Assembly: GCA_025153445.1 (NCBI GenBank)
Contig: JANZNS010000012.1
Coordinates: 1-41,180 of the forward strand
Length of the DNA stretch: 41,180 nt
Direction: 5' to 3'
Origin: Marinobacter sp. BGYM27
GTDB taxonomy: Bacteria; Pseudomonadota; Gammaproteobacteria; Pseudomonadales; Oleiphilaceae
Shown here: piece after piece, positions 15,783 to 24,079 of the stretch
Layout of the letters: the number at the start of each line of letters is the position of its first letter
Position numbering within the stretch: position 1 is the first letter of the stretch
The notes under the pieces: generated by a model
Database searches by the model: none
What the model was told of the DNA's origin: nothing
The model's input: only the letters and a program-made list of their open reading frames with translations
Translations under genes and position numbers: made by a program

Positions 15783-17231
15783 ATGAAGAATCTCGCACCC
15801 GTCACATTTATTGTGAGCATTATGCTCGTGCTGCTTAGCATCTTCATGACGGTTCCTGTCCTGGCGCTCGGGGCCGAAGGAAGCCAGAACCCCACCGCAT
15901 TCTCCTATCCTGCAGCTGCAATTATGGCGGTGGCACTCCTCGGGCTGTTTCTGACGCACGACAAACCACATCGGCTGCAGCCGCGCTTTATGTTCGTGCT
16001 GACTGTCAGCAGCTGGTTGCTGATCGCCTTGCTGTGCGCCGTACCGCTTTATCTCAGTAACCTTAACCTTTCCTGGACGGATGCGGTTTTTGAGAGCTTT
16101 TCGGGGATTACAACAACCGGTTCGACTGTCCTGAGCGGTCTTGATCTGATGTCCCCGGATATTCTGCTCTGGCGATCAATCATCCAGTGGATTGGCGGTA
16201 TTGGCATTATCGGGATGTTCGTCGCGGTACTGCCATTCCTCGGCATCGGCGGAATGCGGCTTTTTTCGACTGAATCGTCGGAGTGGACCGACAAAGCACT
16301 ACCCCGAATGAAAAGCCTGAGCCGTGGCCTTTTGTTTGTGTATACAGGTTTCACCGTGCTCTGCACGCTGGCTTACTGGGCGTCGGGGATGAGTTTTTTC
16401 AATGCCGTTAACCACGCGTTTACGACGATTTCGACCGGCGGCTATTCAACATCTGACAGCTCCATGGCGCAATTCGGATCCGAACTTATATTGCTGGAGG
16501 CGTCAGTTTTCATGGCCCTCGGTAGCATGCCGTTCTTTCTGTTTGTACGGGAGCTTCACGGCCAGCACGGCGTGCTCTGGCGCGACCAGCAAGTGCGCAT
16601 GTTTCTGCTCATTCTTGTATCCGCAGCTCTGGTGCTCACGCTTTACCGGTTGTGGAACCACGAAGATCACCCCTTTCGCCTGTTCGTCCACGCGCTGTTC
16701 AATGTCACATCCATTGTAACCACGACCGGGTACGCGTCTGAGGATTATCAGCTTTGGGGGCCCTTTGCGGCCGTGGCTTTCTTTTTCCTTACATTTGTCG
16801 GCGGTTGTTCGGGATCAACCAGTGGCGGTATGAAGGTATTCAGGTTCCAGCTATCAGTGATGGTATTGCGTGAGCAGTTCAAGCGGCTGCTTCATCCCCG
16901 CGCTGTGTTGACCCGGAACTTCAACGGCAGAGCGGTGAGCGACGAAATCATCGCCTCGATGATCGCTTATGTTTTCATGTTTCTGATGAGTCTTGCAGCG
17001 ATGACGCTGCTGCTGTCACTGATGGGAATTGATCTTACGACCAGTCTGACGGGTTCGTTGACGGCACTCACTAATGTGGGACCCGGTCTGGGCGAAACCA
17101 TTGGGCCTGCGGGCAATTTCGCTATTCTGCCGGACATGGCCAAATGGGTACTGAGCATCGGGATGATATTGGGACGTCTTGAATTGCTTAGTGTGATTAT
17201 TCTGTTCTCGCCATCATTCTGGCGTAGCTGA
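15783..17231 (+). CDS. trkH: TrkH-family potassium uptake channel subunit
   Basis: A 482-residue inner-membrane K+ transporter, longer than the KtrB at 6026 and closer to TrkH/TrkG. It has about ten transmembrane helices in four channel repeats. Filter motifs are TTGST (111-115), STGGYS (217-222), TTTGYAS (about 315) and TNVGPGLGE (about 430). The intramembrane loop is GGCSGSTSGGMKVFR, and the Trk-specific two extra N-terminal helices are present. TrkH needs the RCK protein TrkA, and no trkA lies nearby, so it must be encoded elsewhere. Its 3' end overlaps by 18 bases with the convergent small membrane protein. No strong ribosome site precedes the ATG at 15783. Confidence 0.92.
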   Translation: MKNLAPVTFIVSIMLVLLSIFMTVPVLALGAEGSQNPTAFSYPAAAIMAVALLGLFLTHDKPHRLQPRFMFVLTVSSWLLIALLCAVPLYLSNLNLSWTDAVFESFSGITTTGSTVLSGLDLMSPDILLWRSIIQWIGGIGIIGMFVAVLPFLGIGGMRLFSTESSEWTDKALPRMKSLSRGLLFVYTGFTVLCTLAYWASGMSFFNAVNHAFTTISTGGYSTSDSSMAQFGSELILLEASVFMALGSMPFFLFVRELHGQHGVLWRDQQVRMFLLILVSAALVLTLYRLWNHEDHPFRLFVHALFNVTSIVTTTGYASEDYQLWGPFAAVAFFFLTFVGGCSGSTSGGMKVFRFQLSVMVLREQFKRLLHPRAVLTRNFNGRAVSDEIIASMIAYVFMFLMSLAAMTLLLSLMGIDLTTSLTGSLTALTNVGPGLGETIGPAGNFAILPDMAKWVLSIGMILGRLELLSVIILFSPSFWRS

Positions 17232-17435
17232 ATCCGTTTCGACTGTCGAGTCTGACGGGTTCGGGCGGGCGTCATCGCGGGTCGCCTCTATCCGTTGCCG
17301 CCCCGAATCATCGGGTTCCAATGCCGTCACGAACAACACGCTCTTGGCCAAAGCTGATGCCGCGATCAACACAGCTGTGATCAGCAGGATTCTGCCCAAC
17401 ATCTGCTTTGCGGATGGTCGTTTGCTGAACGGCAA
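17214..17435 (-). CDS. Small single-pass membrane protein of unknown function
   Basis: A 73-residue protein starting at a TTG. The start is decided by a strong GGAGG about 9 bases upstream on the complementary strand. It has a basic N-terminus (MPFSKRPSAKQ), one transmembrane helix at about residues 13-33 (LGRILLITAVLIAASALAKSV), and a polar, acidic, Asp/Ser/Arg-rich tail of about 35 residues. I recognise no family. It follows the carboxylesterase gene on the same strand, with a large hairpin between them, and its 3' end runs 18 bases into trkH on the other strand. Given the overlap and the rare start codon, it is probable but not certain. Confidence 0.5.
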   Translation of the reverse strand: MPFSKRPSAKQMLGRILLITAVLIAASALAKSVLFVTALEPDDSGRQRIEATRDDARPNPSDSTVETDSATPE

Positions 17436-17462
17436 AGGTTCTTTCCTCCAGCTCCCCTTCCC

Positions 17463-17506
17463 GGCACGATCGCCGGGGCAACATCTTGCTTGCCCCCGGT
17501 CGTGCC
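17463..17506 (-). terminator. Large hairpin between the carboxylesterase and the small membrane protein
   Basis: GGCACGA (17463-17469) pairs with TCGTGCC (17500-17506), and CCGGGGCAA (17473-17481) pairs with TTGCCCCCGG (17490-17499) with one bulge, giving a long GC-rich stem. It begins 10 bases after the leftward carboxylesterase stop. No T-run follows, so it may be a partial terminator or an mRNA-stabilising element rather than a full stop. Confidence 0.55.
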
Positions 17507-17515
17507 TTGTTGGCT

Positions 17516-18181
17516 TCAGGCCAGTTTCAGATGCTTCGTTATAAACTGGCCAATATCCAGAATTTCCTCAAGACTCACACTGTGGTCCATTGGATAGGTC
17601 TTGTAACTCGCCTCGTACCCCATATCGGTCAGGGTTTGCAGGCTCAGGCGTCCCAGGCTTTCAGGTACAACCGGGTCATGTGTTCCATGATAGATCCGGA
17701 TTGGTATCTCGCGATTGCACTCCGTCACCTGAATCGTTTTGGCGGTAGCGAAGTAAGTCGATAACCCCAGAATGCCGGCGAGTCGCTTGGAATAAGCCAG
17801 TCCAACCTGGTAAGCAACCGCACCACCCTGAGAAAAGCCAGCGACAATGATGCGCTCGCTGGGCACACCGCGGGCAATTTCTTGCTCGATCAATTCGCCG
17901 ACTGCATCCGCCGAGCGCATCAATTGCGCCTCATCAACGGTGCGATCAATATCCATTGCCTTGATGTCGTACCAGGCCGGCATTCGCATACCGCCATTAA
18001 TGGTGACCGGCAATTCCGGCGCGTGCGGAAATACAAACCGGACGGCAGCATCAGCCGGGAGCCGGAGCTCAGGTACTACAGGTTCAAAATCGTGCCCGCT
18101 GGCACCGAGTCCGTGGAGCCAGATGACCGATGCATTGGGTGATGGACGGGTTTCAATTTCTATCGTCTGGAGTTGGGTCAC
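17516..18181 (-). CDS. Alpha/beta-hydrolase carboxylesterase (phospholipase/carboxylesterase family)
   Basis: A 221-residue serine esterase of the small carboxylesterase/acyl-protein thioesterase family, like Pseudomonas EstB. The catalytic triad can be read directly: S118 in GFSQGG, D169 in GTHDPVV and H200 in DHSVS. The oxyanion-hole motif WLHGLGASGHDF (21-32) is intact. It should hydrolyse short-chain esters or lysophospholipids in the cytoplasm. Two starts are possible. I chose the GTG at 18181, which has GAAGAGG 5 bases upstream and matches family length. The ATG at 18202 would add seven residues but lacks a ribosome site. It follows acpH on the same strand. Confidence 0.9.
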   Translation of the reverse strand: MTQLQTIEIETRPSPNASVIWLHGLGASGHDFEPVVPELRLPADAAVRFVFPHAPELPVTINGGMRMPAWYDIKAMDIDRTVDEAQLMRSADAVGELIEQEIARGVPSERIIVAGFSQGGAVAYQVGLAYSKRLAGILGLSTYFATAKTIQVTECNREIPIRIYHGTHDPVVPESLGRLSLQTLTDMGYEASYKTYPMDHSVSLEEILDIGQFITKHLKLA

Positions 18182-18219
18182 AGAAGCCTCTTCGCCGGTC
18201 ATGTTGATAAGTTGAAAGG

Positions 18220-18861
18220 TCAGGAACCGCGATTGTAGCGAATCCAGTAAGGGGTCTCATCCCGGGGCTTATCCCGGGCAAGTTCTATGTTTCGCGCTTG
18301 AACATGGTGAATCAGTTCAGGGAAGAACCTCAGGAAATGAGCTTCGAGCTCATCGTGAAGAGGTTCGATTTCTTTGATAACGCCGCCGAACGCATTTTGG
18401 AAACGGATACGCTCTGCCACCCGGTCAAGCGCACTCCCGATATTGTAAAAATCGCTATACGCCGTGAACCAGTCATGACGGATAATCCGGCCAACAACCT
18501 GGGCCATGCTCGCAGGCATCAATGATCTGCCTTTATCGAGATCGCTATAGATCAATCGAATAAAGTCATCAAAAGGCAGGCTGGAATATGTCGACCAATG
18601 CCGGATCAGAAAATGATCGTAGAGCACATCCAGGGCAATCCCGGAGAAGCGTCGGCGTTGTGACGAGAACAGCTCACGGGATTGCGCCACTTCCGGATGC
18701 CGGTCAGTAAAGGCATCGACAGCCCGGTGATTGGCCAGGCCCCGCTGTATATCAGGCGCCAGCTGGTCCGTTCTGACGCCCTTGGCAAAATCGCCCAACA
18801 GGTTGCCAACACGGGACTCGGTTGTCGGTTGTGCCAGAAACAGATGGGCCAGATGATTCAT
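18220..18861 (-). CDS. acpH: ACP phosphodiesterase AcpH
   Basis: A 213-residue enzyme of the AcpH (YajB, DUF479) family, which removes the 4'-phosphopantetheine group from acyl carrier protein to give apo-ACP. The N-terminus MNHLAHLFLAQPTTESRVGN and the His/Asp motifs NLLGDFAKG, HRAVDAFTDRHP and DVLYDHFLIRHW belong to its HD-like metal centre. Length agrees with the family (about 190-215). The ATG at 18861 has GAGG about 7 bases upstream. It lies 14 bases after the acyltransferase gene on the same strand, which suggests co-transcription of lipid-related genes. Confidence 0.92.
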   Translation of the reverse strand: MNHLAHLFLAQPTTESRVGNLLGDFAKGVRTDQLAPDIQRGLANHRAVDAFTDRHPEVAQSRELFSSQRRRFSGIALDVLYDHFLIRHWSTYSSLPFDDFIRLIYSDLDKGRSLMPASMAQVVGRIIRHDWFTAYSDFYNIGSALDRVAERIRFQNAFGGVIKEIEPLHDELEAHFLRFFPELIHHVQARNIELARDKPRDETPYWIRYNRGS

Positions 18862-18875
18862 GACAGCCTCGGAAC

Positions 18876-20069
18876 CTAAGGCTCGTCGGGATCCGGCAGA
18901 GTCGCATTGAACGCGCTGGCTACCGGGTTGGCATACATTGCCAGCAAGAACGGATGCAGTGCCTCATCTGCTGCCGCCAGGCGCCGTTCCAGCTCCGTGC
19001 GAGCCGCCTCAATCTCAACTTCAGAATAGGCTTCGGCCGTTTCCAGGGATTCCGGTACCTGGGGCGCTGTGAAATGGCTCAGACGGTGCACCTGGCTCAG
19101 GTCGTAGGCTGCAATATTGGAGGCATGCAGATGGTAATGCTGATGCATCTCGCGATCGATCCGGGCAGCAAGTGCTTTCGGTGTCTCGGGCGAATCCTTG
19201 ATGGGCTCGCCAAAATGGACGTGCACATGCCCTTTGTACTCGGTAAGCCCCTGCACAATCTGTTGCGTGTCTTCGTCCGCCTTTTTTTCATAACTGCCGG
19301 TGCGCGCTCTCGCTTCAAGCTCGCGTGCTTTTGCGAGATCACAGGGATCATATTCATAGGCAATCGAGACAGGGACGATGCGCAGTGCGTTCATTGACTC
19401 GCTGAACGATACGCCGCTTTTCTTCTGGCTCATGTAGAACATCTTGATGATCGCCGGATCCGTGATATCCAGACCATCTTTCGCCCGCCCTTCACGCTGT
19501 GCAATCCAGATGCTGTGGTTATCCTCAATCGAGTGGTGGATAAACGCGGACAAGGTCTGGTAGGTATCCCGCATTTCCCGTGGGCTGGACATATTCCGTT
19601 TGACCACAAAGCTCTTGTTAAGTCGCATCATTTCGGCAAACAAACGGTTTTTCAGCAAGTTATCGCCAATAGCGATGCGGGTGGTGCCGAATCCGCTTCC
19701 GTGCAACAGATAATTCACCACCATCGGATCAAACACGATGTCCCGATGGTTTGAAATGAACAGATATGCACCATCCGGATCGAGCCCATCCAGGCCTGAC
19801 TGCGACACATGGGAAGTGGTCTTATCAATCAGTTGGCTGACATACCCTGCAAGCTCTTCCTGCAGTGCATCAATCGACTTAACACTGCCAAATTGCCGCG
19901 CCATCCAGCGCTTCGTGAGAACACGAGCGACACCCGGGGCCAGTCTGGTGAACGTGGGCGCTTTGAAACGACCAATCAGGTCAAGGAACTCGCGATCATT
20001 GATCAAGCGGTCCAATGCGGCCGGAGCTTCGCTGTCTTTGTAGGGCCGAATCGCCTCGAATGCCTGCAT
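18876..20069 (-). CDS. Glycerolipid acyltransferase family protein (PlsB/PlsC superfamily)
   Basis: A 397-residue acyltransferase. Motif I is NHRDIVFDP (107-115), with the catalytic NHx4D geometry. Motif II-like FVVKRN lies near residue 155, motif III IWIAQREGRAKDGLD near residue 190, and motif IV VPVSIAYEYDP near residue 240. Family members transfer an acyl chain from acyl-CoA or acyl-ACP to a glycerol phosphate or similar acceptor at the inner membrane. It is longer than PlsC (about 245) and shorter than PlsB (about 800), so the acceptor is unclear. I took the ATG at 20069 with AAGGAC 5 bases upstream; the upstream frame to 20168 is unlikely. It is first in a leftward run with acpH and the esterase. 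Confidence 0.88.
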   Translation of the reverse strand: MQAFEAIRPYKDSEAPAALDRLINDREFLDLIGRFKAPTFTRLAPGVARVLTKRWMARQFGSVKSIDALQEELAGYVSQLIDKTTSHVSQSGLDGLDPDGAYLFISNHRDIVFDPMVVNYLLHGSGFGTTRIAIGDNLLKNRLFAEMMRLNKSFVVKRNMSSPREMRDTYQTLSAFIHHSIEDNHSIWIAQREGRAKDGLDITDPAIIKMFYMSQKKSGVSFSESMNALRIVPVSIAYEYDPCDLAKARELEARARTGSYEKKADEDTQQIVQGLTEYKGHVHVHFGEPIKDSPETPKALAARIDREMHQHYHLHASNIAAYDLSQVHRLSHFTAPQVPESLETAEAYSEVEIEAARTELERRLAAADEALHPFLLAMYANPVASAFNATLPDPDEP

Positions 20070-20407
20070 GGTGTCCTTAAATAGACGTTTGGAATTGGCG
20101 CCATTGTAGCGCGCATTGCCAAGATTCGTAATTTTCGTGTCAGGGCGACACCTTCGCCCTACCTGCACCTAACCTCTTTGGAGGCCCTGCCGAGCCGGCC
20201 AAGTGCTCCGCATTGTACATATCTGAGAGGCTTATTGCCCAAATAAGCAGGCTGGTCGGTGCCCCGGATTTCCCAGGCCTGCCTTAAGCTTCCGGGAGGC
20301 GAATCTGGTATGATCTGCTGCGGTATTTTGTGGCATTTGTTTCCGGCACCTCCATTGCCTCGTATAGCCATCGACTCTTATTCACCGACACTCAGGTCTA
20401 CCTATCC
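20070..20407. other. Divergent intergenic region upstream of recQ
   Basis: About 340 bases between the leftward acyltransferase and rightward recQ, with no supported gene. It contains a candidate extended -10 for recQ, TGGTATGAT, whose hexamer TATGAT is at 20309-20314, without a good -35. The recQ frame is open upstream to a GTG at 20330, but those codons look non-coding. Nothing else was recognised. Confidence 0.4.
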
Positions 20408-22252
20408 ATGCCACCACTGGCTGCGCCCACATCGCCCAATCCCGACGCCCTTCGAGCCAAGTCAGCTGACGTACTGCACAAGGTTTTTGGCTTTGAGTCT
20501 TTCAGGGCCCTGCAGGGGGATGTCGTTGACGCGATCGTTCAGGGTCGGGACGCACTGGTGCTAATGCCAACCGGGGGCGGTAAATCCCTGTGCTATCAGG
20601 TGCCGGCGCTTGTGCGCCCCGGGGTGGGTATTGTGATTTCGCCTCTGATCGCGCTGATGCAGGATCAGGTAGCCGCGCTGAATCAGCTTGGAGTCCGGGC
20701 CGCTTTCCTGAACTCAACACTCTGGCCAGACGAAGCGCGGGATATTGAGAATGCCTTGCTCAAGGGCGAACTGGACCTGCTTTATTGTGCGCCCGAGCGG
20801 TTATTACAGCCCCGGATGCAACAGCTTCTCCATCAGGCACCTTTGGCCCTGTTTGCGATCGATGAAGCCCACTGCGTTTCCCAGTGGGGTCATGACTTCC
20901 GTGAAGATTATCTCGGGCTCGACATTCTGGAACGTGAATTTCCCGCTGTTCCAAGGATCGCGCTCACCGCCACTGCCGATGAGCGCACGCGCAAAGAAAT
21001 TGCCACGCGACTTCACCTGACCGATGCACAGCATTTCATCAGCAATTTCGATCGTCCCAATATTCAGTACCGTATTGCCCAGAAGGACAATGCCAACAAG
21101 CAATTGCTCGACTTTATCAAGCAGGAACATGACGGTGATGCCGGCATTGTCTATTGCCTGTCTCGCAACAAGGTAGAGGCAACAGCGCGCCTGCTGAGCG
21201 ATAAGGGTTATCGTGCGCTGCCCTATCACGCAGGCCTGCCGGCTGAACAAAGGGCTGCGAACCAGGAGCGTTTCCTGAGGGAAGACGGCATTATTATCGT
21301 GGCGACCATTGCCTTTGGCATGGGCATCGACAAACCGGATGTCCGCTTCGTGGCCCATCTTGATTTGCCTAAAAGCATCGAAGCCTATTACCAGGAAACC
21401 GGGCGCGCAGGCCGGGACGGCGCCCCTTCGACAGCCTGGATGGTCTATGGCTTGCAGGATGTCATCAAAATCCGCCAGATGCTTGAGGGCTCACCCGGCA
21501 ACGATCAATTCAAACGGGTTGAACGCGATAAACTCAACGCAATGCTGGGGCTTTGTGAAATCACATCTTGCCGGCGTGAAATGCTGCTGCGTTATTTTGG
21601 CGATATTCTGGAAAAGCCTTGCGGCAATTGCGATACCTGCATTGAGCCACCCCAGACCTGGGACGGCACCGTGGCTGTTCAGAAAGCGCTGTCCTGCGTA
21701 TTCCGAACCGGCCAGCGTTACGGGGTCAGCTATCTGATCGATGTCCTGCGCGGAGCTGATAACGAGCGAATCCGCTCTCAGGGGCATGACAAGGTCAGCA
21801 CGTTCGGCATAGGTGAAGATCTGTCCTCTAACCAGTGGAAAAGCGTCTTTCGCCAACTTGTTGCCAATGGGTACTTGCAGGCGGATGCCGAAGGTTTTGG
21901 CGGCCTCGTGCTGACTGAGCTTTGCCGCCCTCTGCTGCGCGGTGAAACGACCCTGCAGCTGCGAAAAGACCCGGATAAAAAGCGAAGTAAACGTAATGGG
22001 TCGGGCAGCCGCAAGTTTGAAGTCAGTGATCCAGATGGATGGGAGGCGTTACGGGCGTGCCGTAAACAACTGGCAGATGATCAGGGCGTACCGCCCTACG
22101 TGATTTTTCACGATGCGACTTTACTTGAAATCCTGGAACGCCGGCCGCGGTCTCTGGACGCAATGGCCGATATCAGTGGTGTTGGCCAGGCTAAACTCGA
22201 TCGTTATGGGCAGGCGTTTCTCGACACACTTGAATCGATTACGCCTGCCTGA
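20408..22252 (+). CDS. recQ: ATP-dependent DNA helicase RecQ
   Basis: A 614-residue 3'-5' DNA helicase that acts in recombination, repair and fork rescue. Helicase motifs are in order: the Q/0 motif [10 protein letters not shown] (27-36), Walker A MPTGGGKS (53-60), DEAH (152-155), LTATAD, and motif [12 protein letters not shown]. The RecQ zinc site has its cysteines in the order CEITSCRRE then CGNCDTC. Winged-helix (RQC) and C-terminal HRDC domains follow. The length matches E. coli RecQ (about 609). The ATG at 20408 has only a weak site upstream, but it places the conserved region at the expected distance; a GTG at 20330 would add 26 atypical residues. Confidence 0.95.
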   Translation: MPPLAAPTSPNPDALRAKSADVLHKVFGFESFRALQGDVVDAIVQGRDALVLMPTGGGKSLCYQVPALVRPGVGIVISPLIALMQDQVAALNQLGVRAAFLNSTLWPDEARDIENALLKGELDLLYCAPERLLQPRMQQLLHQAPLALFAIDEAHCVSQWGHDFREDYLGLDILEREFPAVPRIALTATADERTRKEIATRLHLTDAQHFISNFDRPNIQYRIAQKDNANKQLLDFIKQEHDGDAGIVYCLSRNKVEATARLLSDKGYRALPYHAGLPAEQRAANQERFLREDGIIIVATIAFGMGIDKPDVRFVAHLDLPKSIEAYYQETGRAGRDGAPSTAWMVYGLQDVIKIRQMLEGSPGNDQFKRVERDKLNAMLGLCEITSCRREMLLRYFGDILEKPCGNCDTCIEPPQTWDGTVAVQKALSCVFRTGQRYGVSYLIDVLRGADNERIRSQGHDKVSTFGIGEDLSSNQWKSVFRQLVANGYLQADAEGFGGLVLTELCRPLLRGETTLQLRKDPDKKRSKRNGSGSRKFEVSDPDGWEALRACRKQLADDQGVPPYVIFHDATLLEILERRPRSLDAMADISGVGQAKLDRYGQAFLDTLESITPA

Positions 22253-22260
22253 ACCTGACC

Positions 22261-22815
22261 TCATTCAAGCCCGGTAAATCCTTTCTTTTTTACGCGATAG
22301 TGAGCTGTGGAGCGGGCGACGATCTCGCCTGTTTCATCTCGCAACTCGCCGGTCAGCGTAAAGACCGCCCTTCCAGTAGCATCCGATTCCTCACGGATTC
22401 TCGTTAACTCTGCATCGGTGAGGCTCATTTCAACAATGACGTCAGTGTCTGACGGTTTCAGAAATGCCAGTGTCATTTCTTTCAGGATGGGTACGTATGC
22501 CGGCCCAAGATCAAACAGGGTCAGAACCCCACCCGGGATCTCTGCGACCACAAAATAGGCCCCGGCATAGAGGCTGCCAAAATGGTTTTTGTTGCCTTTG
22601 ATGGCGATTCGCGCCCGCACATAACCGGTCCGCACCTCTTCCACCGCAAACCGGTTTCGGGGCGCAAACGGAATAGCAGAGCCCACCAGCCGATTAACAA
22701 ACGCATAGCCACCCCGTCGCTTTAGCCAGATAACCGGCTCGCTCAGTCCGTTGTCGGGGCCAAGTTCTGCTAACCAGTTCCCGGTTAAATCAATCATTCG
22801 GTCCATTATCTTCAT
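22261..22815 (-). CDS. DUF4442 hotdog-fold protein (putative acyl-CoA thioesterase)
   Basis: A 184-residue protein with a single hotdog-type domain of the DUF4442 family. Supporting stretches are KNHFGSLYAGAYFVVAEIPG, which resembles the thioesterase helix and its N-terminal turn, followed by strands such as ADTDVIVEM-like and GRAVFTLTGELRDETGEIVA. Members are predicted acyl-CoA thioesterases, but catalytic residues vary and activity is unproven here. The ATG at 22815 has AAAGG 7-8 bases upstream. It is convergent with recQ, with 8 bases between stops, and divergent from the next gene. Confidence 0.82.
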   Translation of the reverse strand: MKIMDRMIDLTGNWLAELGPDNGLSEPVIWLKRRGGYAFVNRLVGSAIPFAPRNRFAVEEVRTGYVRARIAIKGNKNHFGSLYAGAYFVVAEIPGGVLTLFDLGPAYVPILKEMTLAFLKPSDTDVIVEMSLTDAELTRIREESDATGRAVFTLTGELRDETGEIVARSTAHYRVKKKGFTGLE

Positions 22816-23054
22816 GGATTTACCTTTCTTTACTTATTATGGGTTCAGCTAGCCCATTGCGGCGCTACAATAATACCAACAAGCTCTTGCTGTCACGGGC
22901 GCCACACGGTTTGGCAAGTCGCGCACTGAGCCTGGGTTTTCTGATGCATTGCATAGGATATGCTGCTTTGTCGCAAAAGGATCGATACAAACCGCTGTTG
23001 CTCGCTCGCTTGCCACAATCGGGCTGTTGGCGCCATTTTTGGCATTGTTCGTCT

Positions 23055-23981
23055 ATGAGCATCCGGAATCGCCCTGCCCGCAATCGTTGGCGGCTCTTTT
23101 TGCTAACGGCGCTGGTGCTTTGGCTGCCCGCACACCAACCGCTCGCAGAACAGGTCCGCGCACTGCCGACCACCTCGGTGATCCTCTGGTATCGCAACTA
23201 TGATAGCCCTGCGATCAAGGCATTGCTGGATCTGGCGCTCAGAAAAACACCCGAGTACGGCCCCTATCGCATCGTCCGCAGCAGCGACATGAACCAGGGC
23301 CGGGTCCTCAAAGAGCTTCAAAACGGAAACTCATCAGTCGTTCAACTTGCCAATGTCGCATCAAGCCCTGAACGTGAAGATGCGCTTCTTGCCATTCCCA
23401 TTCCTATAGATGCTGGCCTGCTGGGCTATCGCGTCTGCGTAACGACCCGCAACATGCTTGAGCGCTTCAAGGGAATCAATCGACTGGCTGACGTCAGGGA
23501 GCGCAATATCCGCTTTGGGCAGGGCCGCCACTGGCCCGATACGCGTATCCTCAGAGCAAATGGGCTGGATGTTGTGACCCACCCGCGCTTTGAAACGCTG
23601 TTTGACATGCTCGAAGCCGGCCGCTTCGAGTGCTTTGCACGCGGCGTAAGCGAAGTTGCCTTTGACCTTGAGCTCAAGAACAATCCGGATCTGGTGGTCG
23701 AGCCGGATCTTCTATTCAGCTACATCATGCCGTCCTATTTCTTCGCAGCAAAACACGATCATGTTTTGGCGATGCGAGTGCAGCTTGGGCTGGAACGGGC
23801 GATTATGGATGGCAGCTTTGCAGTGTATCTGGATACCTTCTACGCCAAACCTATCGAAGACCTGAGTTTGTCATCCAGAACTGTTTTGCACTTGGGAAAC
23901 CCATGGTTACCCGCCGAGCCAGGCGAGTTGGGCGACGAAGTCATGCAGCAAATGCGGATGCGGATCCAATTGGGTCAGTAA
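23055..23981 (+). CDS. Periplasmic substrate-binding-protein-like protein (orphan)
   Basis: A 308-residue exported protein. Residues 1-31 form a signal peptide: a basic start (MSIRNRPARNRWR), a hydrophobic core and a PLAEQ cleavage region. The mature part has the alternating strand-helix pattern of type II periplasmic solute-binding proteins, with segments such as LQNGNSSVVQLANVASSPE and IPIPIDAGLLGYRVCVTT. No transporter genes flank it, so it may be a sensor or an orphan binding protein. The frame is open upstream to 22839, but those 72 codons look non-coding. The ATG at 23055 gives a clean signal peptide, although no ribosome site is visible, so the start remains uncertain. It converges on the chemoreceptor gene. 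Confidence 0.75.
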   Translation: MSIRNRPARNRWRLFLLTALVLWLPAHQPLAEQVRALPTTSVILWYRNYDSPAIKALLDLALRKTPEYGPYRIVRSSDMNQGRVLKELQNGNSSVVQLANVASSPEREDALLAIPIPIDAGLLGYRVCVTTRNMLERFKGINRLADVRERNIRFGQGRHWPDTRILRANGLDVVTHPRFETLFDMLEAGRFECFARGVSEVAFDLELKNNPDLVVEPDLLFSYIMPSYFFAAKHDHVLAMRVQLGLERAIMDGSFAVYLDTFYAKPIEDLSLSSRTVLHLGNPWLPAEPGELGDEVMQQMRMRIQLGQ

Positions 23982-24007
23982 TCAGTTTAACCTTTTAAAC
24001 GACAAAA

Positions 24008-24043
24008 GCCCGGACAACGCTGTTCTTTCAGCATCGTCCGGGC
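24008..24043 (-). terminator. Rho-independent terminator of the chemoreceptor gene
   Basis: GCCCGGAC (24008-24015) pairs with GTCCGGGC (24036-24043), and the inner GCTG / CAGC extends the stem across a small internal loop. On the leftward strand the stem is followed by TTTT. It can serve the convergent binding-protein gene as well. Confidence 0.85.
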
Positions 24044-24079
24044 CCAGTGGGTTAGACCCTGGTTGAATACAGCGGCCCG

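Noticed and set aside
20330-20407. GTG start adding 26 residues to RecQ
   Set aside because: The extension has no similarity to RecQ N-termini, and the conserved region fits the ATG at 20408.
22839-23054. A 72-codon N-terminal extension of the binding-protein-like gene
   Set aside because: The residues are Arg/Cys/Trp-rich and unlike a signal peptide, while the ATG at 23055 begins a clean one.
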